DNA of 64,000 bases, from NCBI GenBank assembly GCA_934277945.1, contig CAKQWA010000012.1, positions 3,535 to 67,534 of the forward strand, read 5' to 3'. Source of the DNA: an uncultured Alphaproteobacteria bacterium. GTDB lineage: Bacteria > Pseudomonadota > Alphaproteobacteria > CAAGCB01 > CAG-977. The position numbers were made by a program, and so were the translations under genes. Shown one piece after another: positions 26,644 to 35,398 of this stretch. The notes under the pieces were generated by a model. It saw only the letters and a list, made by a program, of their open reading frames with translations, was not told the origin of the DNA and did no database searches. Position 1 is the stretch's first letter. Each line of letters starts with the position of its first letter.

Positions 26644-27074
26644 TTTTGGCGGACAGCGCGTCCGCCGCGTCTTTCGCCGCCGTTCACGCGCAGAGTTTTG
26701 AAAAAAAATGGGACGAAGCGACTTTCCGGCAGATTCTGCTGATGACGGGGGCTTTCGGCTTTCTGGCTTTTGAAAACGGCGCGCCCGCCGGCATGATTGT
26801 CTGCACACAGGTTTTGGACGAAGCGGAAATCGTGACAATCGGCGTGATTCCCGACGCGCGCAGAAAAGGCTTGGCAAAAAGGCTGATGAACGCGGCGGCG
26901 GCTTACGTCAAAACGCGTTCGGGCGCGTCCTTGTTTTTGGAAGTCGCGACGGACAACGCTCCCGCCTACGCCCTGTACGTCAAGTGCGGCTTTGAAAAAA
27001 TCGGTCTGCGCAAGGGATATTATCAAACAAGGGACGGCGCGAAAGACGCGGTCGTCATGCGTTTGTCATTGTAA
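26631..27074 (+). CDS. rimI: GNAT acetyltransferase, RimI-like
   Basis: RimI acetylates the N-terminal alanine of ribosomal protein S18. The 147-residue protein has the acetyl-CoA loop IPDARRKGLAKRLM and the late ALYVKCGFEKIGLRKGYY motif. It starts with GTG inside the end of tsaB. Position after tsaB supports RimI over other GNAT enzymes. The tail overlaps the end of the convergent glycosylase gene. Confidence 0.88.
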   Translation: MCEIILADSASAASFAAVHAQSFEKKWDEATFRQILLMTGAFGFLAFENGAPAGMIVCTQVLDEAEIVTIGVIPDARRKGLAKRLMNAAAAYVKTRSGASLFLEVATDNAPAYALYVKCGFEKIGLRKGYYQTRDGAKDAVVMRLSL

Positions 27075-27857
27075 TGAATCGAGTTTGCCGCGCACGCAGA
27101 GCAAATCGTGCCACGCGTTTTTCTTTTGCGCCGGACTGCGCAACAGATAAGCGGGGTGGAACGACGCCATGACGGGAATGAACAGCCCGTCCTGCTCGTA
27201 AGTGTGCCACACGCCGCGCGCCCGCGTGATGCCGGTCGTCACGTTCAGCACGGCGGACAGCGAGATGCCGCCCAGCAATAAAAGGATTTTCGGCGCGACC
27301 AGCGCGATGTGGCGGCGCAAAAACGGCAGACAGGCGGCGATTTCGTCTTCCGACGGCTTGCGGTTGACGGGCGGACGCCACGGCACGACGTTCGCGATGT
27401 AAACGGACTGCTCGCGCGACAAGCCGATTGACGCCAGCATTTGATCCAGCAGTCTGCCGCTTGCGCCCACGAAAGGCAGTCCCTGCAAATCCTCCTGTTC
27501 GCCGGGGGCTTCGCCGATGATCATCACGTCGGGACGAGTCGCGTTGCCCGTGCCGAACACAAGATTGCGCGCCGTTTTTTTCAGGGCGCATCCCTCGAAA
27601 TTCTGCAAAGCCGCTTTCAATTCGTCCAAAGTCGCCGCCGTGACGGGCGCGAACGCCGTTTGCGGCGCGGGCGACGCTTGCGCGGCGTAAACAGGCGCGG
27701 CGGGAGCGTGCTGCGGCGGCAAAGCGGCGCTGAACGGCATGGTTTCCGCGCTTTTTTGCGCTTGCGCGAAACGGTCGGCGGGCGCGTCCGCAATCACTTC
27801 GGTCACGCCTGACAAACGGTACAAATCCAGCAGTTCAAGGTCTGATATTTCAGTCAT
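27066..27857 (-). CDS. Uracil-DNA glycosylase, family 4-like
   Basis: The 263-residue protein has a variable Ala/Pro-rich N-terminus (to about residue 75), then the glycosylase domain. Motifs are IIGEAPGEQEDLQGLPFVG and the late SFHPAYLLRSP. Family 4 enzymes normally hold a [4Fe-4S] cluster with four Cys. Here the first pair is reduced to one Cys (GCALKK), and the usual CRPP is WRPP, so only two of four ligands remain. As I recall, other alphaproteobacterial members share this. It removes uracil from DNA for base-excision repair. Confidence 0.87.
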   Translation of the reverse strand: MTEISDLELLDLYRLSGVTEVIADAPADRFAQAQKSAETMPFSAALPPQHAPAAPVYAAQASPAPQTAFAPVTAATLDELKAALQNFEGCALKKTARNLVFGTGNATRPDVMIIGEAPGEQEDLQGLPFVGASGRLLDQMLASIGLSREQSVYIANVVPWRPPVNRKPSEDEIAACLPFLRRHIALVAPKILLLLGGISLSAVLNVTTGITRARGVWHTYEQDGLFIPVMASFHPAYLLRSPAQKKNAWHDLLCVRGKLDSLQ

Positions 27858-27972
27858 ACGCGTACCGTATCATATTTTTAGGGCATAATGAAAAGAAAAT
27901 CCGTCGAATATCTTGATTTACAAACAAAAAAAGGTCAAACTGAAACAAATTTCAGTCCGTCGGGGTGGTGTT

Positions 27973-29823
27973 ATGACAGTCAAATCGCGTGTTTTCGCCG
28001 TTTTTTTCAGCCTGATCGCCGCATGCGCGCCGCAAGGGGCGGTGTCGGAATCCGGCGTTGCGGCGAAACCCGAAAAGACGGAACAGGCGAACGCCCCGCA
28101 AACCGACTCGCCCGCCGTCGTCGGCGATTATCTGCGCTATTTGCAGGCGCGGCGCGAACAGAATTTGTCCGACGCGGCGAAGTATCTGCAAAAAGTGCTG
28201 GACAAGGACGCGGACAACGAAATCGTCGAAGCGGAAATGCTGTCCACGCTGACGCTTCAAGGACGCTTGCACGACGCTTTTCCGCTGGCGCAAAAAGAAC
28301 TTAAACGCGACGGCAAACTGCTTCTCGCCATGCTGGTCGTCGTGGCGAACCAGACCGAAAACAAGGATTACGACGGCGCGCTGAAAACGCTGGACGCGTT
28401 TCCCGATCAGGATGTGCGCGCGTTTTTAATTCCGCTTTTGAAATCGTGGCAGTACGTCGGACTGAACGAGCGGGAAAAGGCGCAAAACGCTCTTGAACCG
28501 CTGGATTCCGAAGGTACGGCGGCGCTGTACCATTTCCATTTGGCGCTGATGAACGACATTTGGAACAACGAGGACGAAACCGAAAAGCACTACAAGTTGC
28601 TGATGGAAAAAAACAAGGGATTGTCCTTGCGCGCGGCGCAGACTTACGGCAATTTCCTGTTGCGGCACGAAAAATACGAACGCTTTAACGAATTGCTGGC
28701 GGCGTACCGCACGGTCAACCGCTCCTTTCCGCTGATTGACGAAACGTTCTTTCTGGCGGGCGGCAAGGAAGTCGGCAAAAACATCCCCGTCATCGTTCCG
28801 AGCGCGAAAGAGGGCATGGCGGAGGCTTTGTTCGACGTGGCGGGCAGTCTGCACGAAAAAGGCAACGAGGACAGCGCGTTTTTCTTTACGCAAATCGCGC
28901 TTTCGCTGGACGTAAAACTGGCTTTGGCGCGCGAATTGAAAGGCACGCTTTTGGAAACGACCGGCAGGCTGGACGACGCGCGCGCGTTTTACGAATCCGA
29001 AAAAACGACTTCCGAAACGTACTTTTCGTCCCAAAGCAAATTGGCGCGTTTGTTGGCGCGGCAGGAAAAATACGACGAAGCCGCCGCCGTTTTGCAAAAT
29101 CTGATTAAGAAAAAATCGGAATCGCATCTGCCGTATTTGGATTTGGGCGACACATATATGCTTGCCAAACGCTATCCGCAGGCGATCGAAGCGTACACGC
29201 AGGCTTTGGACAAGATTTCCGGCACGCAGCGGCGCGGCGGCTGGATGATTTATTACAGTCGCGGCACGGCGTACGAACGCAACAACCAATGGGACAAGGC
29301 GGAAGACGATTTCCTGCACGCCCTTTTGCTGAATCCCGACCAGCCGCTGACGCTGAATTATCTGGGCTATTCGTGGCTGGAACGCGGCAAAAACGTCGAA
29401 CAGGCGAAAGAAATGCTGGAACGCGCCCTGCTGAAAGCGTCGCAAAGCGGCTCTATCGCGGACAGTCTGGGCTGGGCGTACTATCTGACGAAAGAATACG
29501 ACAAGGCGGTGACGATTTTGGAAATCGCCGTCGCGCTGGACGCCGGAAGCGGCGTCATCAACGACCATTTGGGCGACGCCTACTGGCGTTCGGGACGCAA
29601 GCGCGAAGCCCGCTTTCAATGGCGGAAAGCGTTGGATTTGAACGACGATTTCGCCGCCGGCGACCGCGACCGCGTGCGCTTGAAACTGGACAAGGGGCTG
29701 GACGAGGTCGGCGATAAAATATCCCTGACGCAAGAAAAGAAAGACGACGCCCCCGCCGATGCGACAGCGGCGAAAAAAACGGTGAAAAAGAATGATTCAA
29801 AGAAGCGCGCCCGCAAAAATTAA
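27973..29823 (+). CDS. TPR-repeat lipoprotein, 616 aa
   Basis: The N-terminus is a lipoprotein signal with lipobox IAAC (Cys near residue 18). The rest is helical tetratricopeptide repeats, clearest at residues about 390-560 (YLDLGDTYMLAKRYPQAIEAY, SLGWAYYLTKEYDKAVTIL, LGDAYWRSGRKREARFQW). The charged tail is Lys-rich. Such proteins next to ispE are widespread in alphaproteobacteria and probably scaffold envelope complexes; no catalytic motif is present. I start at ATG 27973; an earlier frame opening at 27913 lacks the signal. The last 32 bases overlap ispE. Confidence 0.88.
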   Translation: MTVKSRVFAVFFSLIAACAPQGAVSESGVAAKPEKTEQANAPQTDSPAVVGDYLRYLQARREQNLSDAAKYLQKVLDKDADNEIVEAEMLSTLTLQGRLHDAFPLAQKELKRDGKLLLAMLVVVANQTENKDYDGALKTLDAFPDQDVRAFLIPLLKSWQYVGLNEREKAQNALEPLDSEGTAALYHFHLALMNDIWNNEDETEKHYKLLMEKNKGLSLRAAQTYGNFLLRHEKYERFNELLAAYRTVNRSFPLIDETFFLAGGKEVGKNIPVIVPSAKEGMAEALFDVAGSLHEKGNEDSAFFFTQIALSLDVKLALARELKGTLLETTGRLDDARAFYESEKTTSETYFSSQSKLARLLARQEKYDEAAAVLQNLIKKKSESHLPYLDLGDTYMLAKRYPQAIEAYTQALDKISGTQRRGGWMIYYSRGTAYERNNQWDKAEDDFLHALLLNPDQPLTLNYLGYSWLERGKNVEQAKEMLERALLKASQSGSIADSLGWAYYLTKEYDKAVTILEIAVALDAGSGVINDHLGDAYWRSGRKREARFQWRKALDLNDDFAAGDRDRVRLKLDKGLDEVGDKISLTQEKKDDAPADATAAKKTVKKNDSKKRARKN

Positions 29824-30643
29824 CCTGTATCTGCACGTCGTCGGCAAGCGCGCGGACGGCTATCACCTTTTGGACAGCCTGTTTGCGTTCGCCAAATCGG
29901 GCGACATCGTCACGGTCGGGGAATCGGACGGACTGAGTCTGACTCTCGGCGGTTTATACGGCGCGAAACTGGCGGCGGACGCGGATAATTCCGTGCTGAA
30001 AGCCGCGCGTTTGCTGGCGCATTATCTGGGCGTTCCCGCCAAAGCGCAGATTTATCTGGAAAAAAATCTGCCCGTCGCGTCGGGAATCGGCGGCGGTTCG
30101 GCGGACGCGGCGGCGACTTTGCTCGCTTTGAACGATTTGTGGGGCAAGCGCGCGCCCATGCCGGCTTTACGCGAAATCGCGCTGAAAATCGGGGCGGACG
30201 TGCCCGCCTGTCTGTCCGACAAAGCCGTTTTTGTGTCGGGAATCGGCGAAAACGTTGAAGAAGCCCCCGCCGTCCCCTTAACGCCCGTCGTGCTGGTCAA
30301 TCCGAACATCGCGCTGTCAACGCCCGCCGTTTTTAAAAATCGCAAGGGGGATTTCGACAAGCCGATGCGTATGGAAGCGGCGGATTTCGCGCCCGAAAAT
30401 TTTGTCAAAGCCCTGTCTTTGCGCGCGAACGGGCTTCAAAACGCGGCAATCGCGCTTGTGCCGGAAATCAAAGCGGTGCTGAACGCGCTGGAAAACCGCC
30501 CCGCGTGCCGCTTGGCGCGTATGTCCGGAAGCGGCGCGACGTGCTTCGGCGTTTTCAAAAACGCGCGCGAGGCGGACGCGTGTGCGTCGGTTTTGCGCGA
30601 AAAACACCCTGAATGGTGGATTTTCCCGACGTTTTTAACATAA
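29792..30643 (+). CDS. ispE: 4-diphosphocytidyl-2-C-methyl-D-erythritol kinase
   Basis: IspE phosphorylates CDP-methylerythritol in the MEP isoprenoid pathway. The 283-residue GHMP kinase shows APAKINLYLHVVGKRADGYH near the start, the ATP loop PVASGIGGGSADAAATL, and the late MSGSGATCFGVF. Length is usual. It starts 32 bases inside the TPR gene, so the two are co-transcribed. Dxs, the first enzyme of the same pathway, is about 5 kb downstream. Confidence 0.95.
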   Translation: MIQRSAPAKINLYLHVVGKRADGYHLLDSLFAFAKSGDIVTVGESDGLSLTLGGLYGAKLAADADNSVLKAARLLAHYLGVPAKAQIYLEKNLPVASGIGGGSADAAATLLALNDLWGKRAPMPALREIALKIGADVPACLSDKAVFVSGIGENVEEAPAVPLTPVVLVNPNIALSTPAVFKNRKGDFDKPMRMEAADFAPENFVKALSLRANGLQNAAIALVPEIKAVLNALENRPACRLARMSGSGATCFGVFKNAREADACASVLREKHPEWWIFPTFLT

Positions 30644-30649
30644 AAGACC

Positions 30650-30678
30650 TTGTATCATCCCTTGTATTTCGATATAAA
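30650..30678 (+). promoter_or_regulatory. Candidate promoter of the RND efflux operon
   Basis: A -35 TTGTAT (30650-30655) and a -10 TATAAA (30673-30678) are 17 bp apart. The CCTTGTAT around the -35 is repeated once within the spacer, which could be a regulator half-site pair. No regulator gene adjoins. Confidence 0.5.
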
Positions 30679-30741
30679 ACATAATGCCGCCATTATCGCT
30701 TGAAGGCAGCACGCCTTTTCATACTCTGAACGGAGAGAAAA

Positions 30742-32010
30742 ATGATCAGAAATCATCGTATCGCTATGACAGCCGCCGCCGTGGTGTGTTCTTTGGTCGC
30801 TTTGTCCGCTTGCAAAAAGGAACGGCAGGTCGTCGCCGTGCAAAAGCCGCGCGTGACGGTCGTTTCGGCGACGGAACAAAAATATGTCGAACGGTTCGAT
30901 TTCCCCGCCAGAATCGACGCGGTCAACAACGTGACCCTGAAAACGCGCGTCGCGGGCTTTTTAAAGGAACGCCTGTTTGAAGAAGGCGACGTCGTCAAAA
31001 AGAACCAGTTGCTTTTCACAATCGAAAAAGAACCGTTTGAAGCCAAAGTCGCGCAGGCTTCCGCCGATTTGAAACGCGCCGAAGCGGATGCGAAAAACGC
31101 CCGTTTGAGCTTGGATCGCGCTCTGGAACTGGTGAAAAGCGGCAACATTTCGCAGGCGACGGTCGACGCCAGAGAGGCGGACAACGCCATGGCGCAAGCC
31201 GCCGTTTTGCAGGCGAAAGCCGCGCTGAATCTGGCGAAAATAGATTTGAGCTACACGAACGTCCGCGCGCCCTTTACGGGCAAAATCGGCTTGGCGGATT
31301 TTTCGGACGGCGAATTTCTGCCCGCGAACACGACGCTGGCAAGCATGGTCAGCACCGACCCGATGTACGTCGTTTTTTCCGTCAGCGAACGCGAACTGCT
31401 GTCCATGCAGAGCGCGGGCGTTTTCAAGCACAACGGCGACAACCTTGCCGTCACGATGCAAATGGCGGACGATTCCGTCTATCGCTTCGGCGGGCAAATC
31501 AATTTCTTTGACGTGACGGTCGACAACGGCACGGACACCGTGAAATTGCGCGCGGCGTTCCCGAATCCCAAGCAGGAACTGATTGCCGGACAGTACGTCA
31601 CGATTGTTCTGGAATACGAATCGCCGTCGGAAAAGGTTGTCATTCCCTTGTCCGCCGTCATGTCCTCCGCCGCGATGAAATACGTTTACGTCGTCGACAA
31701 TTCAAACAAAATCGTCAACCGTCCCGTCGTTTTGGGCGCGCAGCAAGGCACGGAAATCGTCGTTTTGGACGGCTTGACCAAAGGCGACCGCATTGTTGTC
31801 GAGGGTTTGCAGAAAGTCCGCGCCGGCATTGAAGTCGTCGCCGAAACGAAACAGGCTTTTGCGCCCGCGACACCCGCGCCTGCGGCATCTGCGCCCGTTG
31901 CGAAAAAAATACCCGAAAAGGTCGCCGCGCCTGTCGCGAAAAAGACTCCTGAAAAGGTCGTTGCGCCCGCGGCACCCGCGCCCGCGGCGCCCGCAAAGAA
32001 AAGCAAGTAA
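30742..32010 (+). CDS. RND efflux periplasmic adaptor (AcrA/MexA type)
   Basis: This is the membrane fusion protein of a tripartite pump. The 422-residue lipoprotein has lipobox LSAC, a hairpin of alternating Ala/Glu/Lys coiled-coil (residues about 100-165), lipoyl halves (DAVNNVTLKTRVAGFL, LSYTNVRAPFTGKIG) and a beta-barrel. A low-complexity C-terminal tail of Pro/Ala/Lys is added, with a repeated PVAKKxPEKV unit. It is 34 bases before the pump gene. No outer-membrane channel gene follows. Confidence 0.93.
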   Translation: MIRNHRIAMTAAAVVCSLVALSACKKERQVVAVQKPRVTVVSATEQKYVERFDFPARIDAVNNVTLKTRVAGFLKERLFEEGDVVKKNQLLFTIEKEPFEAKVAQASADLKRAEADAKNARLSLDRALELVKSGNISQATVDAREADNAMAQAAVLQAKAALNLAKIDLSYTNVRAPFTGKIGLADFSDGEFLPANTTLASMVSTDPMYVVFSVSERELLSMQSAGVFKHNGDNLAVTMQMADDSVYRFGGQINFFDVTVDNGTDTVKLRAAFPNPKQELIAGQYVTIVLEYESPSEKVVIPLSAVMSSAAMKYVYVVDNSNKIVNRPVVLGAQQGTEIVVLDGLTKGDRIVVEGLQKVRAGIEVVAETKQAFAPATPAPAASAPVAKKIPEKVAAPVAKKTPEKVVAPAAPAPAAPAKKSK

Positions 32011-32044
32011 TCGCGACGTTTGAAAAGTCGAAAGGTTTTCCGAG

Positions 32045-35000
32045 ATGTTTTCAAAGATTTTCATTTACCGTCCACGTTTCGCCGTCGTCATCTCGCTGGT
32101 CATCATGATAGCGGGGCTGATTACGATGAAAAGCATCCCCGTCGCACAGTTGCCGGAAGTCGTGCCGCCGTCTGTTTCCGTGTCGACCAGTTATCCGGGG
32201 GCTTCCGCGGAAGTGATCGAGCAGACCGTCGCGCAGGTGATCGAATCGCAGGTCAACGGCGTTGACAACATGATTTACATGGAATCGTCCAGCGCGGACG
32301 ACGGGTCGTATTCTTTGCGCGTGACGTTCCTGCTGGGCACGGACCCCGACATGAACACGGTCAACGTGCAGAACCGCATCAACCAGATTTCGACCAAACT
32401 GCCCGAAGAAGTGCAGCGTCAGGGCGTGACCGTCAAAAAGAATACGACTTCCATGCTTTTGGGCTTCGCGCTGTATTCGCCCGACCAGTCCCGCGACATG
32501 AGTTATCTGGCGAACTATATGACGATTACCGTCAAAGACGCCTTGTCGCGCGTGACGGGCGTCGGCGAAGTCAACACGTTCGGCGACACCGATTACAGTA
32601 TGCGCGTGTGGCTGGACATGAAGCGTCTGGCTTCTTTGGGGCTGACGAACAAAGACGTCATCAACGCCATTTCCGCGCAGAACGTCCAGCCCGCTTTGGG
32701 CTCGATCGGTTCCGCGCCCGCTCCGAAAGACCAGCAGATTCAACTGACTCTGAAATCGAAAGGGCGTTTGAAATCCGCCGAGGAAATCGGCAACATCGTT
32801 TTGCGCTCGAACGCGGACGGCGGCTTGCTCCGCCTGAAAGACGTTTCCCGCGTCGAACTGGGGCGCACGACGTACGCGCAGCAGAGTATGTTCAACGGCA
32901 AAATCGCGTCGGGCGGCATGATCAACTTGGCGCCGGGGGCGAACGCCGTCGAAGTCGCGCAAAAGGTGCACGCCGAATTGAAGCGTTTGGCGCAATTCTT
33001 CCCCGAAGGCGTGGCGTACAGCATCATTTTCGACACGTCGACGTTCGTGAACGCGACAATCGAGGAAGTCGTCAGCACGCTGTTCGAGGCGTTCGTGCTG
33101 GTGTTGCTGACCGTGTATCTGTCTTTGGGCACGTTCCGCGCGACGCTGATTCCGATGTGCGCGATTCCCGTTTCTCTGGTCGGCACGTTCATTTTCATGG
33201 CGGCGTTCGGAATGTCCGCGAACACGGTTTCTTTGCTGTCTTTGGTGCTGGTCATCGGCATTGTCGTCGACGACGCGATTTGCGTGACCGAAAACGCCAT
33301 GCGCATTATCGAGGAAGAACCGGATTTGCCCGTGCCGCAATGCGTCGAAAAGGCGATGAAGCAGATTACGGGCGCGGTCATCGCGACGACTTTGGTGCTG
33401 TTGTCCGTGTTCGTCCCCGTCGCGTTCGTCCCCGGCATTTCGGGTCAGTTGTATATGCAGTTCGCGATTACGGTGTGCTTCTCGATGTCGCTGTCGACGC
33501 TGAACGCGCTGACGCTGTCGCCCGCTTTGTGCGCGGTGCTTTTGCGCCATGAAAAGAAAAAGGAAAAAGGCTTTGTCGCGTGGGTGCTGAACGGCATTGA
33601 CGTCGGGCGCGACAAGTACACGGGCGTCGTCAGACACTTGGTGAAACGCTACCGCCTGTCGATTTTGTTCATTATGATCGCTTTTGCGGGCGCGTGGTTC
33701 ATGAACGACATTACGCCCGCGGGCTTTTTGCCCGACGAAGATCAGGGCGTCGTCATGGCGGACGTGCAGTTGCCCGCCGGCGCGTCGCTGAACAGAACGC
33801 AGGAAGTGCTGGAACAGACGTATCAAATCGCCGCCAAGCATCCCGCCGTCGATCAGGTGATGACCGTGGGCGGCTTCGGGCTTTTGTCGGGCAACGGTCC
33901 CAATTCGGGCTTGATGATGATCGGGTTGAAGCCGTATCACGAACGTCAGGACAAATCTTTGCAGGCGCAGGCGGTCATCGAGAATTTGCAGGCGAAATTT
34001 TCCAAAATCCAAGCCGCGCAAATCCGCATCTTCAACCTGCCCGCCATTCCCGGCATCGGCATGGCGAACGGCTTTGACTACCGCTTGCAGAACGTTGCGG
34101 GCGAGCCGCTGGCGGATATGGAATCGGTGATGCGCAAACTGCTGATGACGGCGAATCAAAGCGACAAAATCGGCATGGCGTACAGCACGTTTACGTCCGA
34201 CACGCCGCAAATGCTGGTCGACGTCGACCGCGTCAAAGCCGAAGTCATGGGCGTTTCCGTCGCCGACGTGTTTTCGCAAATGCAATCCACGTTCGGTTAC
34301 TATTACGTCAACGACTTCACGCTGAACGGGCGCATTTACAAAGTGAACGTGCAGGCGGACGCGAAAGACAGAAACATTGAACGCGACATTTACCGCGTGT
34401 ACGTCAAAAACAACAAAGGTCAAAACGTGCCGTTGCGTTCGCTGATTACGCTGAAACCCGTTTTAGGTCCGCAGGTGCTGACCCGCTACAACAACACGAT
34501 GACGATTAAAATCAACGGCGTTGCGGCGCACGGCATCAGTTCAGGGCAGGCGATGGACGCGATGGAAAAAGTGTCCGCCGACGTTCTGCCGAAAGGCTAC
34601 GCTTACGAATGGACGGGCGTTTCCTTGCAGGAAAAGGAAGCGGCGGGGCAGACGGCGACGATTTTGGCGCTGGCGTTCCTGTTCACTTATTTCTTCCTTG
34701 TCGCCTTGTACGAAAGTTGGATGCTGCCGCTGCCGATTTTGCTGTCCGTTCCCGTCGGGCTGTGCGGCGCGCTGATGTTCCTGTATTTCGGCGGGCTGAC
34801 GAACAACATTTACGCGCAGATCGGTCTGGTGATTTTGATCGGTCAATGCAGTAAGAACGCGATTTTGATTGTCGAATTCGCGAAAGTGCGCGTCGAGGAG
34901 GGGCTTGATCCCGAAGCGGCGGCGATTGAAGCGTCGTATTTGCGTTTCCGCGCGGTGATGATGACGGCGGTGTCGTTCCTTTTGGGCTTGATTCCGCTGG

Positions 35001-35209
35001 TCATAGCGACGGGCGCGGGCGCGGTGGCGCGGCGTTCGGTCGGCACGGCGGTGTTCGGCGGCATGACGGTGGCGACGTTCATCGGCATTTTGGTTGTGCC
35101 GATGCTGTTCGTCGTGTTCGTCAGACGGCGTCAGAAATTCCACACCAGACGCAACCGGCGCATTGAAAAGCGCGAACGCAAGTTCAGGGAAAGTCTGCAA
35201 CAGCAGTAA
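32045..35209 (+). CDS. RND efflux pump, inner-membrane transporter (AcrB type)
   Basis: This is a proton-driven multidrug exporter of 1054 residues, the usual size. It has twelve membrane helices in two halves with two large periplasmic loops. The proton-relay pair lies in VLVIGIVVDDAICVTEN (helix 4), and the second-half Lys motif in LIGQCSKNAILIVEFAK. The N-terminus FIYRPRFAVVISLVIMIAG is typical HAE-1. It works with the adaptor just upstream and needs a TolC-like channel from elsewhere. Substrates cannot be predicted. Confidence 0.95.
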   Translation: MFSKIFIYRPRFAVVISLVIMIAGLITMKSIPVAQLPEVVPPSVSVSTSYPGASAEVIEQTVAQVIESQVNGVDNMIYMESSSADDGSYSLRVTFLLGTDPDMNTVNVQNRINQISTKLPEEVQRQGVTVKKNTTSMLLGFALYSPDQSRDMSYLANYMTITVKDALSRVTGVGEVNTFGDTDYSMRVWLDMKRLASLGLTNKDVINAISAQNVQPALGSIGSAPAPKDQQIQLTLKSKGRLKSAEEIGNIVLRSNADGGLLRLKDVSRVELGRTTYAQQSMFNGKIASGGMINLAPGANAVEVAQKVHAELKRLAQFFPEGVAYSIIFDTSTFVNATIEEVVSTLFEAFVLVLLTVYLSLGTFRATLIPMCAIPVSLVGTFIFMAAFGMSANTVSLLSLVLVIGIVVDDAICVTENAMRIIEEEPDLPVPQCVEKAMKQITGAVIATTLVLLSVFVPVAFVPGISGQLYMQFAITVCFSMSLSTLNALTLSPALCAVLLRHEKKKEKGFVAWVLNGIDVGRDKYTGVVRHLVKRYRLSILFIMIAFAGAWFMNDITPAGFLPDEDQGVVMADVQLPAGASLNRTQEVLEQTYQIAAKHPAVDQVMTVGGFGLLSGNGPNSGLMMIGLKPYHERQDKSLQAQAVIENLQAKFSKIQAAQIRIFNLPAIPGIGMANGFDYRLQNVAGEPLADMESVMRKLLMTANQSDKIGMAYSTFTSDTPQMLVDVDRVKAEVMGVSVADVFSQMQSTFGYYYVNDFTLNGRIYKVNVQADAKDRNIERDIYRVYVKNNKGQNVPLRSLITLKPVLGPQVLTRYNNTMTIKINGVAAHGISSGQAMDAMEKVSADVLPKGYAYEWTGVSLQEKEAAGQTATILALAFLFTYFFLVALYESWMLPLPILLSVPVGLCGALMFLYFGGLTNNIYAQIGLVILIGQCSKNAILIVEFAKVRVEEGLDPEAAAIEASYLRFRAVMMTAVSFLLGLIPLVIATGAGAVARRSVGTAVFGGMTVATFIGILVVPMLFVVFVRRRQKFHTRRNRRIEKRERKFRESLQQQ

Positions 35210-35213
35210 ATCG

Positions 35214-35240
35214 AACGGCGGGGGAAACTCCGCCGTTTTC
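35214..35240 (+). terminator. Terminator after the RND pump
   Basis: AACGGCGG pairs with CCGCCGTT around a small loop and is followed by a short T run. It ends the efflux operon before dxs. Confidence 0.55.
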
Positions 35241-35398
35241 GCCGATTGAGTCAATCCGCGCTTTTTATTGTCTTGCGCCGGCAGAATCAGGCAAGTTTTT
35301 GAGAGCATCGGATATTCCCGTTTGCCAAGCGGCGCATTACATTATACGCAACGTTTGAACCTTTATAAAATTCTGCAAGTGAATGAAAGGAAGCAATC

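Noticed and set aside
32051..34423. A 790-residue open frame opposite the RND pump
   Set aside because: Antisense to a clearly real gene; composition (His, Arg, Val) is that of a shadow frame.
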